From positions 8,396,947 through 8,460,946 of the forward strand of contig WNKI01000002.1 in assembly GCA_015350385.1 (NCBI GenBank): a DNA stretch of 64,000 nucleotides, read 5' to 3'. Of this stretch, positions 1 to 9,400 are shown one piece after another. Within the stretch, counting starts at the first letter, position 1, and each line of letters begins with the position of its first letter. The translations under genes were made by a program, and so were the position numbers. The stretch is from Aculops lycopersici (taxonomy: Eukaryota; Arthropoda; Arachnida; Trombidiformes; Eriophyidae). The notes under the pieces are model-generated. The model did no database searches. It was not told the DNA's origin and saw only the letters and a list, made by a program, of their open reading frames with translations.

Positions 1-738
1 AAATAAACTTTTGCACTCGAATCTGGAGCCTGGTTAGCTCTTCCGCTCTTATTCGACTACAGCCACTGAAATCTGATCCACTCTTTCTCTCTCTCTCTAT
101 TACTCTCAATGATCATTCGCGAATCGCGCTAGCCGGCGAGCAGACCACCTCCACAGTATGCCAATTTCGCATGTAAATGGGCGCATGGTATCACGAAAAT
201 CCAGCTGAAGATTTTTTCTCGCAGTTTGCTAGCCTCCAAGTCTTGATGCGAGTAAATTGATTTCGAGCGATCTATCAGAGGATCGATATCCTCGCGGATC
301 AAGCGGTTGCAAATGTTAATCGTCAATTGAGCTTGTTAGTCGAGAGACGAATTTGTTCATTCGATGAAGGCCTCGAAAAGAGTCTGGATGATTCCTGGAA
401 GGTTTAGGTAATCTTAGTTAACACGACAAAATCTCACCTAATAGCTATCTGGCTGATCCTGTTGCTAATAGTCTTATGCTTGTCTCGAGGATTAAGCCAC
501 GCAAGCAAAGTTCAAGTTCCCACTTAGAGGGCAAAATCGCGAATGGCTCATTGAATCAGTCATAGTATACCTGATTGTCTATGGTTCACATGGATAGTTG
601 TGGTTATCCTAGAGCTTTCATATGCACAAAGAGAGCAACTCGTTTCGGAGAGAAGATCTGCTAGAAGATCAATGAAGCCTTCAAAAGCTTCTTTGTTAAG
701 GTGATTCTGGATAAACAATGTGTGAAAGCTCATCGGCC
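1..738. other. No intact gene; possible downstream debris of the exportin-like relic
   Basis: No complete gene is recognisable. The minus strand has a 65-codon open stretch at 129-326 and a short run near 500-560, neither assignable. They may be remnants of the same exportin-like sequence as 739-975, or an unrelated gene that continues off the left edge. Confidence 0.3.
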
Positions 739-975
739 CTAGAAAGTCCAGTCAGACAAATCAATCGAGTGTCTGGTCCTTTCCGGCCTTCTATCGTTGG
801 TCTGTAGAGCTGTCAACGAGGCCTGGAGGGTCTCGCAGGCCATGCCGAAGATTTCGATTAGATACTGGTCACGAAAAAAGGAACTTATTCTGCGCTGTCT
901 AGTCAATGATCTATGGAGAACTGGGTCACCTTCAACTTGGTTGATCTCCTGAACGAGCTGAGATAGCAACAGCAA
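739..975 (-). pseudogene. Exportin-7 (RanBP16)-like fragment, probable relic
   Basis: A 78-residue open stretch whose first ~50 residues resemble a segment near residue 150-200 of exportin-7, a karyopherin-beta nuclear export receptor. The pattern is QL..EINQ, then LT..R.ISS.FRD..L..IF...C..L. It is closer to exportin-7 than to exportin-4 as I know those families. The preceding ~150 residues of an exportin have no room before the THOC3 gene. Leftward on the minus strand, only short open pieces separated by stops follow (around 660-735, about 470-560, and 129-326). I therefore read it as a decaying fragment. An isolated exon of a spliced gene continuing left of the window is the alternative. 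Homology is inferred by eye. Confidence 0.45.
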
Positions 976-1381
976 CTATCAACGGGCCCGAGTCAGATCC
1001 TGAAGCTCCATCCATGGCGTTAAAAGCAAACGATTGCTCTTGGTCGCCCTTCAGTGGCTCCTGAGAAGTAATTGTGATTAAATTTTTATTAGATAGTTGG
1101 TTTGATAGAAAATTTTTCCCTCAATTATTGTGGTCGTTAGGATTGCAGAACAGGATTTACTTTTTTGTGTTGTCGCCGCATGCCATTGAAAAGGCATCAA
1201 TCGCAGCGACGGTTGCGGGCGCATAGCCCACATGTTGGCCAAGAGTTGTCTTTGTGTTCCGAGTTGGTGGCACTGAAATTGAAGACGCGAAGGAAATCTT
1301 GGGAATTATTTTCAGGTATGGATTTAAGCTATGGAAACCTTTTTAAGTATTGTTTTTATTACGTAAAATTGCAACCAAGTT
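976..1381. other. THOC3 upstream region
   Basis: About 400 bp between the exportin-like relic and THOC3. It should contain the THOC3 promoter and 5' UTR. The AT-rich stretch near 1078-1140 is the only compositional feature. The 84-codon plus-strand frame starting at 1165 overlaps the THOC3 start out of frame and has no recognisable content. Confidence 0.35.
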
Positions 1382-2335
1382 ATGGACTCCATCGAAGATT
1401 ACCTCAAACGTTACCCTAGGATCACATTGCCAGCCCATAAGGCCACTGTCAAGTGTGTAAGATGGAACCCAGAGGGAAACGTATTGGCCTCTGGTGGGAA
1501 GGATAAGATGTTGCATATGCACAAAGTTGTCGAATCGAACTTAGTTTATGAGCCTTTATATACAAACAATGGTCATGTAGGCGACATAGACCAGTTATGT
1601 TGGAATCCAGCAAACACAAATCTCCTCGCAACCGCCAGCATTGATAAACAAGTCAAAATTTGGGATTGTCGAAACTCAGAGCCCATCAAAACAATAAGGT
1701 CGAAGAATGAGAATGTAACAATTAGTTGGTCAAATACAGGTTCGACAATTGCAGTTGGAGATAAGGGAGATGCAATCACATTTCTCGATACTAGAAAAGG
1801 GTTCGAAACTGAACGTGATCTCAAGTTTACATTCGAGGTCGGAGAAATCACATGGAACAAGGAGTGTGATTTATTTTTTGTCACCTCAGGCGATGGCAAC
1901 ATTCACGTCCTCAACTATCAAGATCTTCAGACACTCTTATGCATCGATGCTCATGCAAGTCCCATTTCGTGTATTAGATTCGATCCAACTGGTAAAAGAT
2001 TTGCAACAGGCTCTAATGATGCCATCTCTTCTATCTGGGACAGCGAGAATCTAGCCTGCATCCATGCTCTTGATAGACTCGAGTGGCCGGTGAAGGCAGT
2101 TAGCTTCAGTTATGATGGACGATTCTTGGCTTCAGGCTCCGAAGATTTTATCATTGATATTGCAAATGTTTACACTGGCCAGCAGGAGGCATCCATAGAT
2201 GTGAATGCCCCAGTGCTCACCATCGACTTTCATCCAAAAGAATACATAATGGCCTATGCAGTCAACGACCAAGAATATCGCGACATGGGTACGATAAAAG
2301 TCGTTGGATTTCCTGACGAAAGGCGAAGGTATTAG
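1382..2335 (+). CDS. THOC3: THO complex subunit 3 (THOC3/Tex), WD40 protein
   Basis: A 317-residue WD40-repeat protein. THOC3 is a subunit of the THO/TREX complex in the nucleus, which couples transcription to mRNA packaging and export. The frame shows successive WD-type blades: GH.GDIDQLCWNPAN near residue 64, KIWDCR near 93, SWSNTGSTIAVG near 110, RFATGSNDAISSIWD near 210, and FSYDGRFLASGSEDFIIDIA near 240. The phrases DQLCW.P, E.SWN....F.T..G.I and the C-terminal G(T)IKVVGFPDE match THOC3 specifically rather than generic WD40 proteins. Length is close to the human protein (~351 aa). It is a single exon. The start was chosen as the first ATG of the conserved frame. It ends 98 bp from the dystroglycan stop on the opposite strand. 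Confidence 0.93.
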   Translation: MDSIEDYLKRYPRITLPAHKATVKCVRWNPEGNVLASGGKDKMLHMHKVVESNLVYEPLYTNNGHVGDIDQLCWNPANTNLLATASIDKQVKIWDCRNSEPIKTIRSKNENVTISWSNTGSTIAVGDKGDAITFLDTRKGFETERDLKFTFEVGEITWNKECDLFFVTSGDGNIHVLNYQDLQTLLCIDAHASPISCIRFDPTGKRFATGSNDAISSIWDSENLACIHALDRLEWPVKAVSFSYDGRFLASGSEDFIIDIANVYTGQQEASIDVNAPVLTIDFHPKEYIMAYAVNDQEYRDMGTIKVVGFPDERRRY

Positions 2336-2433
2336 TAAACACATGGAATAATATCTCAGCTGCCGATGAACAAAGTATTCGAATTTCGTATGTGATATTC
2401 TTAAGAGTAAAATCAAATTTAATTATGATCAAT

Positions 2434-5400
2434 TTACTGTTGCTGAAATCTCCGTTGGTTCATTCCCCTAGATAGAGAGCTTGTATTGTAGCCGCCCAAA
2501 TGATTTGCCATCGCTAGTTGCTGGTTTTGCATAATAGGTGCACCTGGAATTTCACTAACAACAGGTAGCATTTGTCCGTAGAGAACGGGCATATTGGTGA
2601 CCTGAGTTGTTGGTCCAGTTAATGAGGCAACAGTGAGTATAGATTGCGAGTGATTGAGCTGGCCATTTGACATTATGGCTGGTTGCTGGGAGAGCATAAT
2701 TTGCTGATGTTGTCCACTTAGTTGGCTAGTCCTTCTATTTAGTGTCATGCTTCTAGTATCTTTGTTATGATTCATACCCATCCCATAGAGATTCTGAATC
2801 AACGCTGGACCGCCGCCATTCGTTTGCGACGGAAGGCAACTTGCGATGGAATCTAGGGTAAATGTCATGTTTGGCCTCAGCGGCGATGTATGAATCATTC
2901 CTCCATTCATTTGGACAGTAGTTGGTTTTTGCATCATATCGATACCGTCAATGGAAGTCATGGCTAGATGGTTTCCCATTGCGTTTGTGTTGCCAACCAT
3001 AATTTGACGCTCATTGTCTAGAATTACCGGTTTCCTGGGACCCTTTTCTTCATCTTGAATGATATACATTGACTTCGATGGCGAAGGACGAATCATTCGC
3101 TGGATATCGTTTGTGTTTGCTTGCTCGGCAAGCATCATGCTCGACAGGTACATTGAGTTTTGTCTAGCTTGGGCCAGTCGAACCTGTAACTCAAATCTCT
3201 TGTCCTGGTTGATCCTGTAGGTTCTCATGGCCAAGAGAAACATTAGCATGACAAAGAGGAGCGCAAACACCAGGATTATAAGCACTATTATTGACCAATA
3301 TTCGTCGTTATTGATTTCCGGTATCTGATGCTTGGCCGGATGTTGGCCGTCAGGCGAGACTACTGGGGCCACAGTGGTCAAGAGTTGGGGTTCAAACTCG
3401 TCCATGTAGTCGCTTGCTTTATCGGCTTGATCTGCCAGCTCCATGTCGCCAACATCGTGCAATTCTAAGGCATCTACGCAAGCATTCAAAGGCTCAAATC
3501 TCAGGTGTATCAAATTTAAATCAGGTTCGAAGAAGAGCTTTAGTCTTTCGTAGAACTTTTCCGATGCATTTTTGTTAGGATCATCGTCAATAAGTCTCAT
3601 CGAAGCTTCGGGAAAATTGTACTCCATCATGACTCTCTCCAATGCGATGATTATATTCTCCTTGATAACCTCAACCGGACAATCGCCCCGATTGCCAATC
3701 CTCTCATCGGTCCAGGTATATTTGTACATATAACTCTGTTGGCCATAAGCTGAGTGGTCGGCAAACGAGGAGTCAGGTGTCATTGGGTTGATCAAATTAT
3801 CCGAAGGGAACGAGTAACTTGAATTATCAACCACTCGAGTGATTCTACTACCACTAATACTGCTCTGGTGTTGGTTCAAGCTTTTGGCCGCCAGAGCAAA
3901 CTTTTGTATATCTATCACAATGAACTCGCTATCCTCTCGTTGATGCTGCTGCTGGTTGTTGTTGCTAGTTGAAACTTCAGATCCATCCAAAGCTCGGCCA
4001 ATCTTGTACATTAAGCCTACTCGCTCCTTGGGTCCAAAGACTCCGGTTCGCGTAGAAACGTATAGCGACATTCGAAAGGCCCGATTGTTGATTGTGGTCA
4101 AGTCTTTGGGTTCAATATTTAGCACAAATACCTCGTGAACCTTCTGTCCATCCTTAAGATTGCGACCAGTGAGTTGGAGTTCTCTTAAACCAACGTGATG
4201 TTCTAAACTGTACGGCGCACCATAGAGAGTCTGAGTATCTTGATCAAATTGTAGAAAGTTGTGCTCCAAGTTTGTGTCGAAAGTTAGCCCATCAATTGTA
4301 TGCAAAGTCAACTGTAAATCTCTAGTAACCAAATTGTTTCCCATTTCAAAAGTCTCATTTGGTATCTGGTACTCGAAGGGCTCGCCGAGTTTCCAGCTCA
4401 ACTTTCCAATCTTTATCCTAACCCTAAGAAAATTTCCACTAACATTATTATCAATTTGGCGGACGGGCAATTGATCTGCTGCGCTCGAGTTAGTGTAAAG
4501 CTCATTACCAGACTGATGAGGCTCTTTGCCCTCGCAAGCTCCCTGCAGGAATATACTGACACTTGTTGGCTTGAACTCGTAATCCAGCGCCCTGATTAAA
4601 TTTGACGCCGGCTCATACTGGATGGCGCCGTTGTTGTTGTTGTTGATGATGATGTTGCTAGTGTTGTTGTCGTTATTGCTGTTGCTGTTGTCTTGTTGCT
4701 GTTGAGTAGGAATATCAATTAAAAATTTGGACATGTTGTCAATGAAGCTCAAGTTGCAAGAGTGAACCGGAACCGAGGCATTCGACCAGGCAACTGTGAA
4801 GGAAGAGTTGAAATTTTCTCCTGGCTCGTCGAGCGGATTTGCCATTGTTGCCACGGGCTCGAGTGTATAATATCTGGCAACAAAGTTTCTATATGGCGTT
4901 TGATCATTAAATACCTGAGCGGTCATCTTTCTGACAAACTCGCCTAAAGCATCAACTAAGGTTCGATACTTTTGCGAGTTCCATCGCACCTGATTCATTA
5001 GTATCAGGTGAGTGAATGCTCGACTCGATTGATGTTGTCTAACATGAATTTCCACCGATTCGTTGCTCGTTTGGCCCCAGCGGTCACTAACTAGCAAATA
5101 GTATTCATGTTTTCCAATAAGATCGTCAGTGGGAAATCCGTAGAGTAGCTGGTTGGTTGCATCATACTGGAGCCACGAGTTGAATTGGCCAATGTAATCT
5201 CTGGAGCCCATCCTATCGTTCGAGTTTATGTTATTGTTATAACTCTCGCCACCTGGCGGCATCTTTGGCACAACCATAGTTTTTAGCTGAGCCAAGTCAC
5301 CATCTTCGTCTAAAAATGTCTCCTTGGGTACGAAATATTTCCACACTTGACCAGCGGTGGCCACCAACTTGGGCAACCGGCGGTTCAGCACTGGCGGCCG

Positions 5401-6411
5401 GTCGCTAGGATCATTGTTTGTGCTAACTGCGTGCCAACTTTGCGTTGCTCCCACGTTCATGTTAAATTTTGGAGTATTTACCTGATTTGGCTTAATCAAT
5501 GAATTAGTTGGCTCAAATATGTTAAAATTCTGGTTGTCGCCAATTGTTGTAGAGTCCTCTAGGATCAAGCCGCCATTGCTATCAGGCGGTTGCTGGTCGT
5601 AGCCGGCGCCAACACCGCTGCCCTCGATGAGATCAAAGGCGTTGCTGCCATCTGAATTGCTACTCATACTTTCGTATTGAGCCGACGATTGAGCATTTGG
5701 AGCTGGAGGTTGGATTATATTATTAAATAAAACTGGATTAGCTGAGAGGGATTGCAAATTAAATATCGGCGAGTTTTGATGGTAGTTATTCTCGTAGGGT
5801 CCATAGGTGAACCTTTCAACTCGAGTGTAAACTCGCGAGGGCGAGATACGTTGCTCATTTTGTTCAACTTCCGTTTCCCTCTCCCTCCTCCTCCTTCCGC
5901 TTCCTCTAACTTGCTTTTGAGATTTTTCCAACTTGATCTCATGTTCCTTATATCGACCACTAAATATATCAAGAGGCGGCGTCTGTTCCGAGGGCCAGGA
6001 AGTTGGCAGAGATTCGAATGTATCATCTTCCTTGTACCTTGAGTTATCGTCGAATCTAAAAATATAATCCAAGTTCTCTGGCTGCACTAAGTGGTGGTTG
6101 CTATAGTGTTGTGAAAATAATTCAATCTTTTCTGGTGGCGTCTTGGTCGTTGTTGCATTATAATTATAATTTCCTGTTTGTTCTTGATTGGATACAAAAT
6201 CATAATCCTCCTCACAGTTGATAGGTTTGATTAATGAATGATAATTATTGTGCTGATCACCACTAAATAGATGTAAACATAAAATAAAAATCATCATGTA
6301 GGTGAACGAATTGAATTGCTCATATTTGGTGGTAGTGGAATATCTACCAAACAATAAAGGCACACTCCTGGTTCCATAATAAAGGTTCTTTTGTTTTGTT
6401 TCTGATTTCAT
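2434..6411 (-). CDS. Dg: Dystroglycan (two CADG/SEA-like units, TM, cytoplasmic tail without PPxY)
   Basis: An intronless 1325-codon frame. Dystroglycan is the laminin receptor of the dystrophin-glycoprotein complex at the plasma membrane. A hydrophobic signal segment lies at residues ~36-50, so translation probably starts at Met39 or Met40 (position 6297 or 6294). Order: a disordered region; cadherin-like unit 1 (~345-455, LPKLVATAG...LLYGFP...GKHEYYLLVSDRWG); a SEA-like part to ~590 with FTVAWSNASVP and a conserved Cys; cadherin-like unit 2 (~665-767); a second SEA-like part with CPVEV and NACVD cysteines; one TM helix (~1040-1063); and a 262-residue cytoplasmic tail. This resembles fly dystroglycan. 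The tail keeps a segment like human PPPSSSMPLILQEEKAP (RPSPSKSMYIIQDEEKGP, ~1105-1122) but has no PPxY anywhere. Alpha/epsilon-sarcoglycan was considered, but GKHEY and VAW.N identify dystroglycan. Confidence 0.9.
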   Translation of the reverse strand: MKSETKQKNLYYGTRSVPLLFGRYSTTTKYEQFNSFTYMMIFILCLHLFSGDQHNNYHSLIKPINCEEDYDFVSNQEQTGNYNYNATTTKTPPEKIELFSQHYSNHHLVQPENLDYIFRFDDNSRYKEDDTFESLPTSWPSEQTPPLDIFSGRYKEHEIKLEKSQKQVRGSGRRRRERETEVEQNEQRISPSRVYTRVERFTYGPYENNYHQNSPIFNLQSLSANPVLFNNIIQPPAPNAQSSAQYESMSSNSDGSNAFDLIEGSGVGAGYDQQPPDSNGGLILEDSTTIGDNQNFNIFEPTNSLIKPNQVNTPKFNMNVGATQSWHAVSTNNDPSDRPPVLNRRLPKLVATAGQVWKYFVPKETFLDEDGDLAQLKTMVVPKMPPGGESYNNNINSNDRMGSRDYIGQFNSWLQYDATNQLLYGFPTDDLIGKHEYYLLVSDRWGQTSNESVEIHVRQHQSSRAFTHLILMNQVRWNSQKYRTLVDALGEFVRKMTAQVFNDQTPYRNFVARYYTLEPVATMANPLDEPGENFNSSFTVAWSNASVPVHSCNLSFIDNMSKFLIDIPTQQQQDNSNSNNDNNTSNIIINNNNNGAIQYEPASNLIRALDYEFKPTSVSIFLQGACEGKEPHQSGNELYTNSSAADQLPVRQIDNNVSGNFLRVRIKIGKLSWKLGEPFEYQIPNETFEMGNNLVTRDLQLTLHTIDGLTFDTNLEHNFLQFDQDTQTLYGAPYSLEHHVGLRELQLTGRNLKDGQKVHEVFVLNIEPKDLTTINNRAFRMSLYVSTRTGVFGPKERVGLMYKIGRALDGSEVSTSNNNQQQHQREDSEFIVIDIQKFALAAKSLNQHQSSISGSRITRVVDNSSYSFPSDNLINPMTPDSSFADHSAYGQQSYMYKYTWTDERIGNRGDCPVEVIKENIIIALERVMMEYNFPEASMRLIDDDPNKNASEKFYERLKLFFEPDLNLIHLRFEPLNACVDALELHDVGDMELADQADKASDYMDEFEPQLLTTVAPVVSPDGQHPAKHQIPEINNDEYWSIIVLIILVFALLFVMLMFLLAMRTYRINQDKRFELQVRLAQARQNSMYLSSMMLAEQANTNDIQRMIRPSPSKSMYIIQDEEKGPRKPVILDNERQIMVGNTNAMGNHLAMTSIDGIDMMQKPTTVQMNGGMIHTSPLRPNMTFTLDSIASCLPSQTNGGGPALIQNLYGMGMNHNKDTRSMTLNRRTSQLSGQHQQIMLSQQPAIMSNGQLNHSQSILTVASLTGPTTQVTNMPVLYGQMLPVVSEIPGAPIMQNQQLAMANHLGGYNTSSLSRGMNQRRFQQQ

Positions 6412-9400
6412 GAGATGAATTAAACTCTTTTTTTTTCTCTCTCTATCTATCTCTATCTCAATACTAGAGAGGGATACAAATCTCCTATCAAATCCTTTTG
6501 GACGCGAATATGTATGTCTGTCTAATTGCTCTTTCTTGTTATTGTTATTATTCTTGTTATGTTATGTCTAATATTCATGATTGTAATTTGGTTTGCTCTA
6601 GTTGCAGGAAATTTTTGTTGCAATACAAGGCTTCAAGCGAATATATTTAGGATGATGAATATATTCTAATAGATCTAAAGTTAGTTAGAGTAGAAGTACT
6701 GCGTGAAAGAAAATATTGTGCCGCCAATAGTTCAACCATTGGCCTTTTGTTGTATAATAACTCGGCGGATGGGATTGCTACGTTGCGCTGGCTGGTGGCT
6801 CGTGGTGGCCACAACACCTGATATAATGACACTATGGCCACCTGCTATGGTGTAGAATTGCCTATGCCGCTGAACTAACGCGACTTTCTGGCGGCACCAC
6901 TACTGCTACCACTACTAGTGGGAGGTAAGCGATATTTTAGTAAATAGTCTCGCGGTGTCGTGGTCGTTGTCCTTGTTGTTGCTGGGCCAAGTGTCTTGGC
7001 GTTATGAGTGAGTTTTGTCGCTACTTGGACCGTTGTTATACTATGCACAACTAAGTTGCGAAGACTAGTGGCACATAGCGAGCGAGAGAGGGAAACCGCA
7101 AGCGTCGCTAGGTGCCCCAGAGTCAGGGCACTAAGAAAAGTGTTAGTGTGCACGTATTTCCACTGTGTACTACACCGGACCTTTGGGTGCGACGACCGCC
7201 ACAACCACCGATGAGCTGTGCGCACAGAGAGACTTTCATCTACTTGCGCAACCCAAAGCGACACCACCTCCCTTCGGGCACCACATCCGCCATAGGGATT
7301 CGCCTCAAACTTGTGCGAGTGTTGTTTGCTCCAGAATGGAATGTGCAGAAGGAAGAGCCGCCACACAGGAAGTAGATTTGAAATGGCGAATACTCGCACA
7401 CTTTCTACCACTCGCACAAACCGACACGGAGCGAGCCCAAGTTGGTGAGTTAAGCCGGAATATGGGCACCTAGTGGTCGTTGGACAAGCGCGTCGCTAGG
7501 GGCGCTCGTGTTGGAGTCGACTCTGCCAACTCGCGCCACTTATGTCTCCAGCTTCAACTACAACTGCATTTGGCATCATTTTTATTGACTGAAGCGCGAC
7601 CGGATGCGCTGGCTGCGATTGTGACGTCGACCGACCGGCCGACTGATTCGTGCCAGACTAAATTAGTGTACTCTAGTTACTGTTACATTGAAAGCAATTC
7701 TACTGAGATTGGCATCAGCACCTCTAACCGGCAAAGTGAGTCACTGAATCAAACTTGGAAGTTTGTTTTGCCGAGCGAGGCCGAAAAGTGTCTGCAAACG
7801 GGCGATACACTTTTAGTCTCACGTGTCACCACATGATTTGCTCACTTTTAGCTGGACTGTGTCAACAAAATATGAAATCTAAAAGAGAGTTAATTGGAAC
7901 TACGCTGTCGCTACTTTAGACGCTAAAAGTGTTCAGTTGTTTAGCTGAACACTTTTAGTTGTCGAGGTTAAAGGAGTAGCGTTATAATGGGGATGACGTT
8001 GAAACAAATAAAACGGTCGTGTTGCAATCTGCGGCTGAAAAGTGGCAACACCATCACATGTACTCAAAACTCACTTACCCACGAGAGCCACACCGATGAG
8101 CTTGTATCTCTTTGTATTAAGTTGCTTTCAAGCTTCAATTGTTGGTCCAGTGATGCTACCGCTGATGTTGTTGTTGTTGTTGTCAGCGCCAATGGAGCTT
8201 GACGCTCTAAAGTCGAAACACTTTTGCAGTTTGCCGCTTGAATCGTCACACTTGTTGCTGTTGTTGTTATCGCTACGTCGAAGACTCGAATGTAGATTCA
8301 AGTTACACAACAAGACACGGAGCGAGAGAAACCCACAATTTAAGGTCTGAACACACAACAACCACCTGTAGGCCACGAAGCGGAACGGCGAGAGTACAGC
8401 AGCAGAAAGCGCGAGGCTCGCGCGCCTTTTGAGTTTCGTGTGTCGCTTTTGTTAATGCTGTAGCTGCTTCCTTTGAAGTGATTTAGAGAATGGTTGACTT
8501 GTTAGTAAGGGATAACTGAGTTGATACAAAGAGAGTATTGAGTTGAGTTATGAAACGAGCAGCTAGAGCAGAAAACTCGTTGTTCTTCTCTTAGCAACGA
8601 CACCCTAACGACAACGAGTTAACAGCCCGCGAGTCGATAGATAAAGTCGAGTTGATACTGACTTTTCTCTATAGGTGATAGCAGTAGTAGTATTGGCAGT
8701 GGAAAGTAAACAGTCGCTAAACCTTAGAATGGGAAAAGTGCCGCTGCACCATAAGTTAGATTTTCCCCATTGAGGAGTCAGACTCACTATCGCTAGACCG
8801 ATCAAATAAGACAGACTAACTGACAGGGGAAGCGTTTGTGTGCCACTTGGGTGAGATTGTTAGTATGATTGTTGTTTCATTATATCCAAGTGTAACCATC
8901 GTTCAATAGTTCAGCACTCGGCTGGGATAAATTTTCAATTGAAACTACCAACATTCAATTTACCTGGCGAGGAATACGACAGAAAGTCAGTCAATGGCTA
9001 GTCATCGGGGATTCGAAGCGAAGAGACAAGTGTAGGAGAAAGAGAGGAAGTTGCGCGCCTCGATGCCGAACGAGTCGGCGTCTTGGCGTCGATCGTTGCG
9101 TTCACGTTTGAGAGTTTGCGCAGATCAAGTCTAACGAACTCGACTCACCTTTCGTCGCCGCTTGTTCCGCTAGCGACTCTCTCTCTCTCTCTCCCCTCAA
9201 TCAGGTGCAGGTGGCATTAGTGCTCATTTCGAGTAGCTGTGCATGCTTATGTATGAATGAGCAGCGCGATGAGTCGTCGTCATCGTCGTCGTCGCATTGG
9301 CCGCCTACTACATCATCAAACCGAATAAGCGGCCGCTCATTTGCAATGATAAACTAGCAAGTCGACGACGAACGACTCGCTACTAGCTTGTTGTTGGCTA

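Noticed and set aside
2434..6411. Alpha/epsilon-sarcoglycan identity for the cadherin-like membrane protein
   Set aside because: Two cadherin/SEA-like units and the GKHEY and cytoplasmic QDEEKGP-type motifs fit dystroglycan.
6875..7417. 180-codon minus-strand frame upstream of dystroglycan
   Set aside because: Plus-strand frames overlap it, composition is erratic, and no domain or signal is seen; treated as non-coding.
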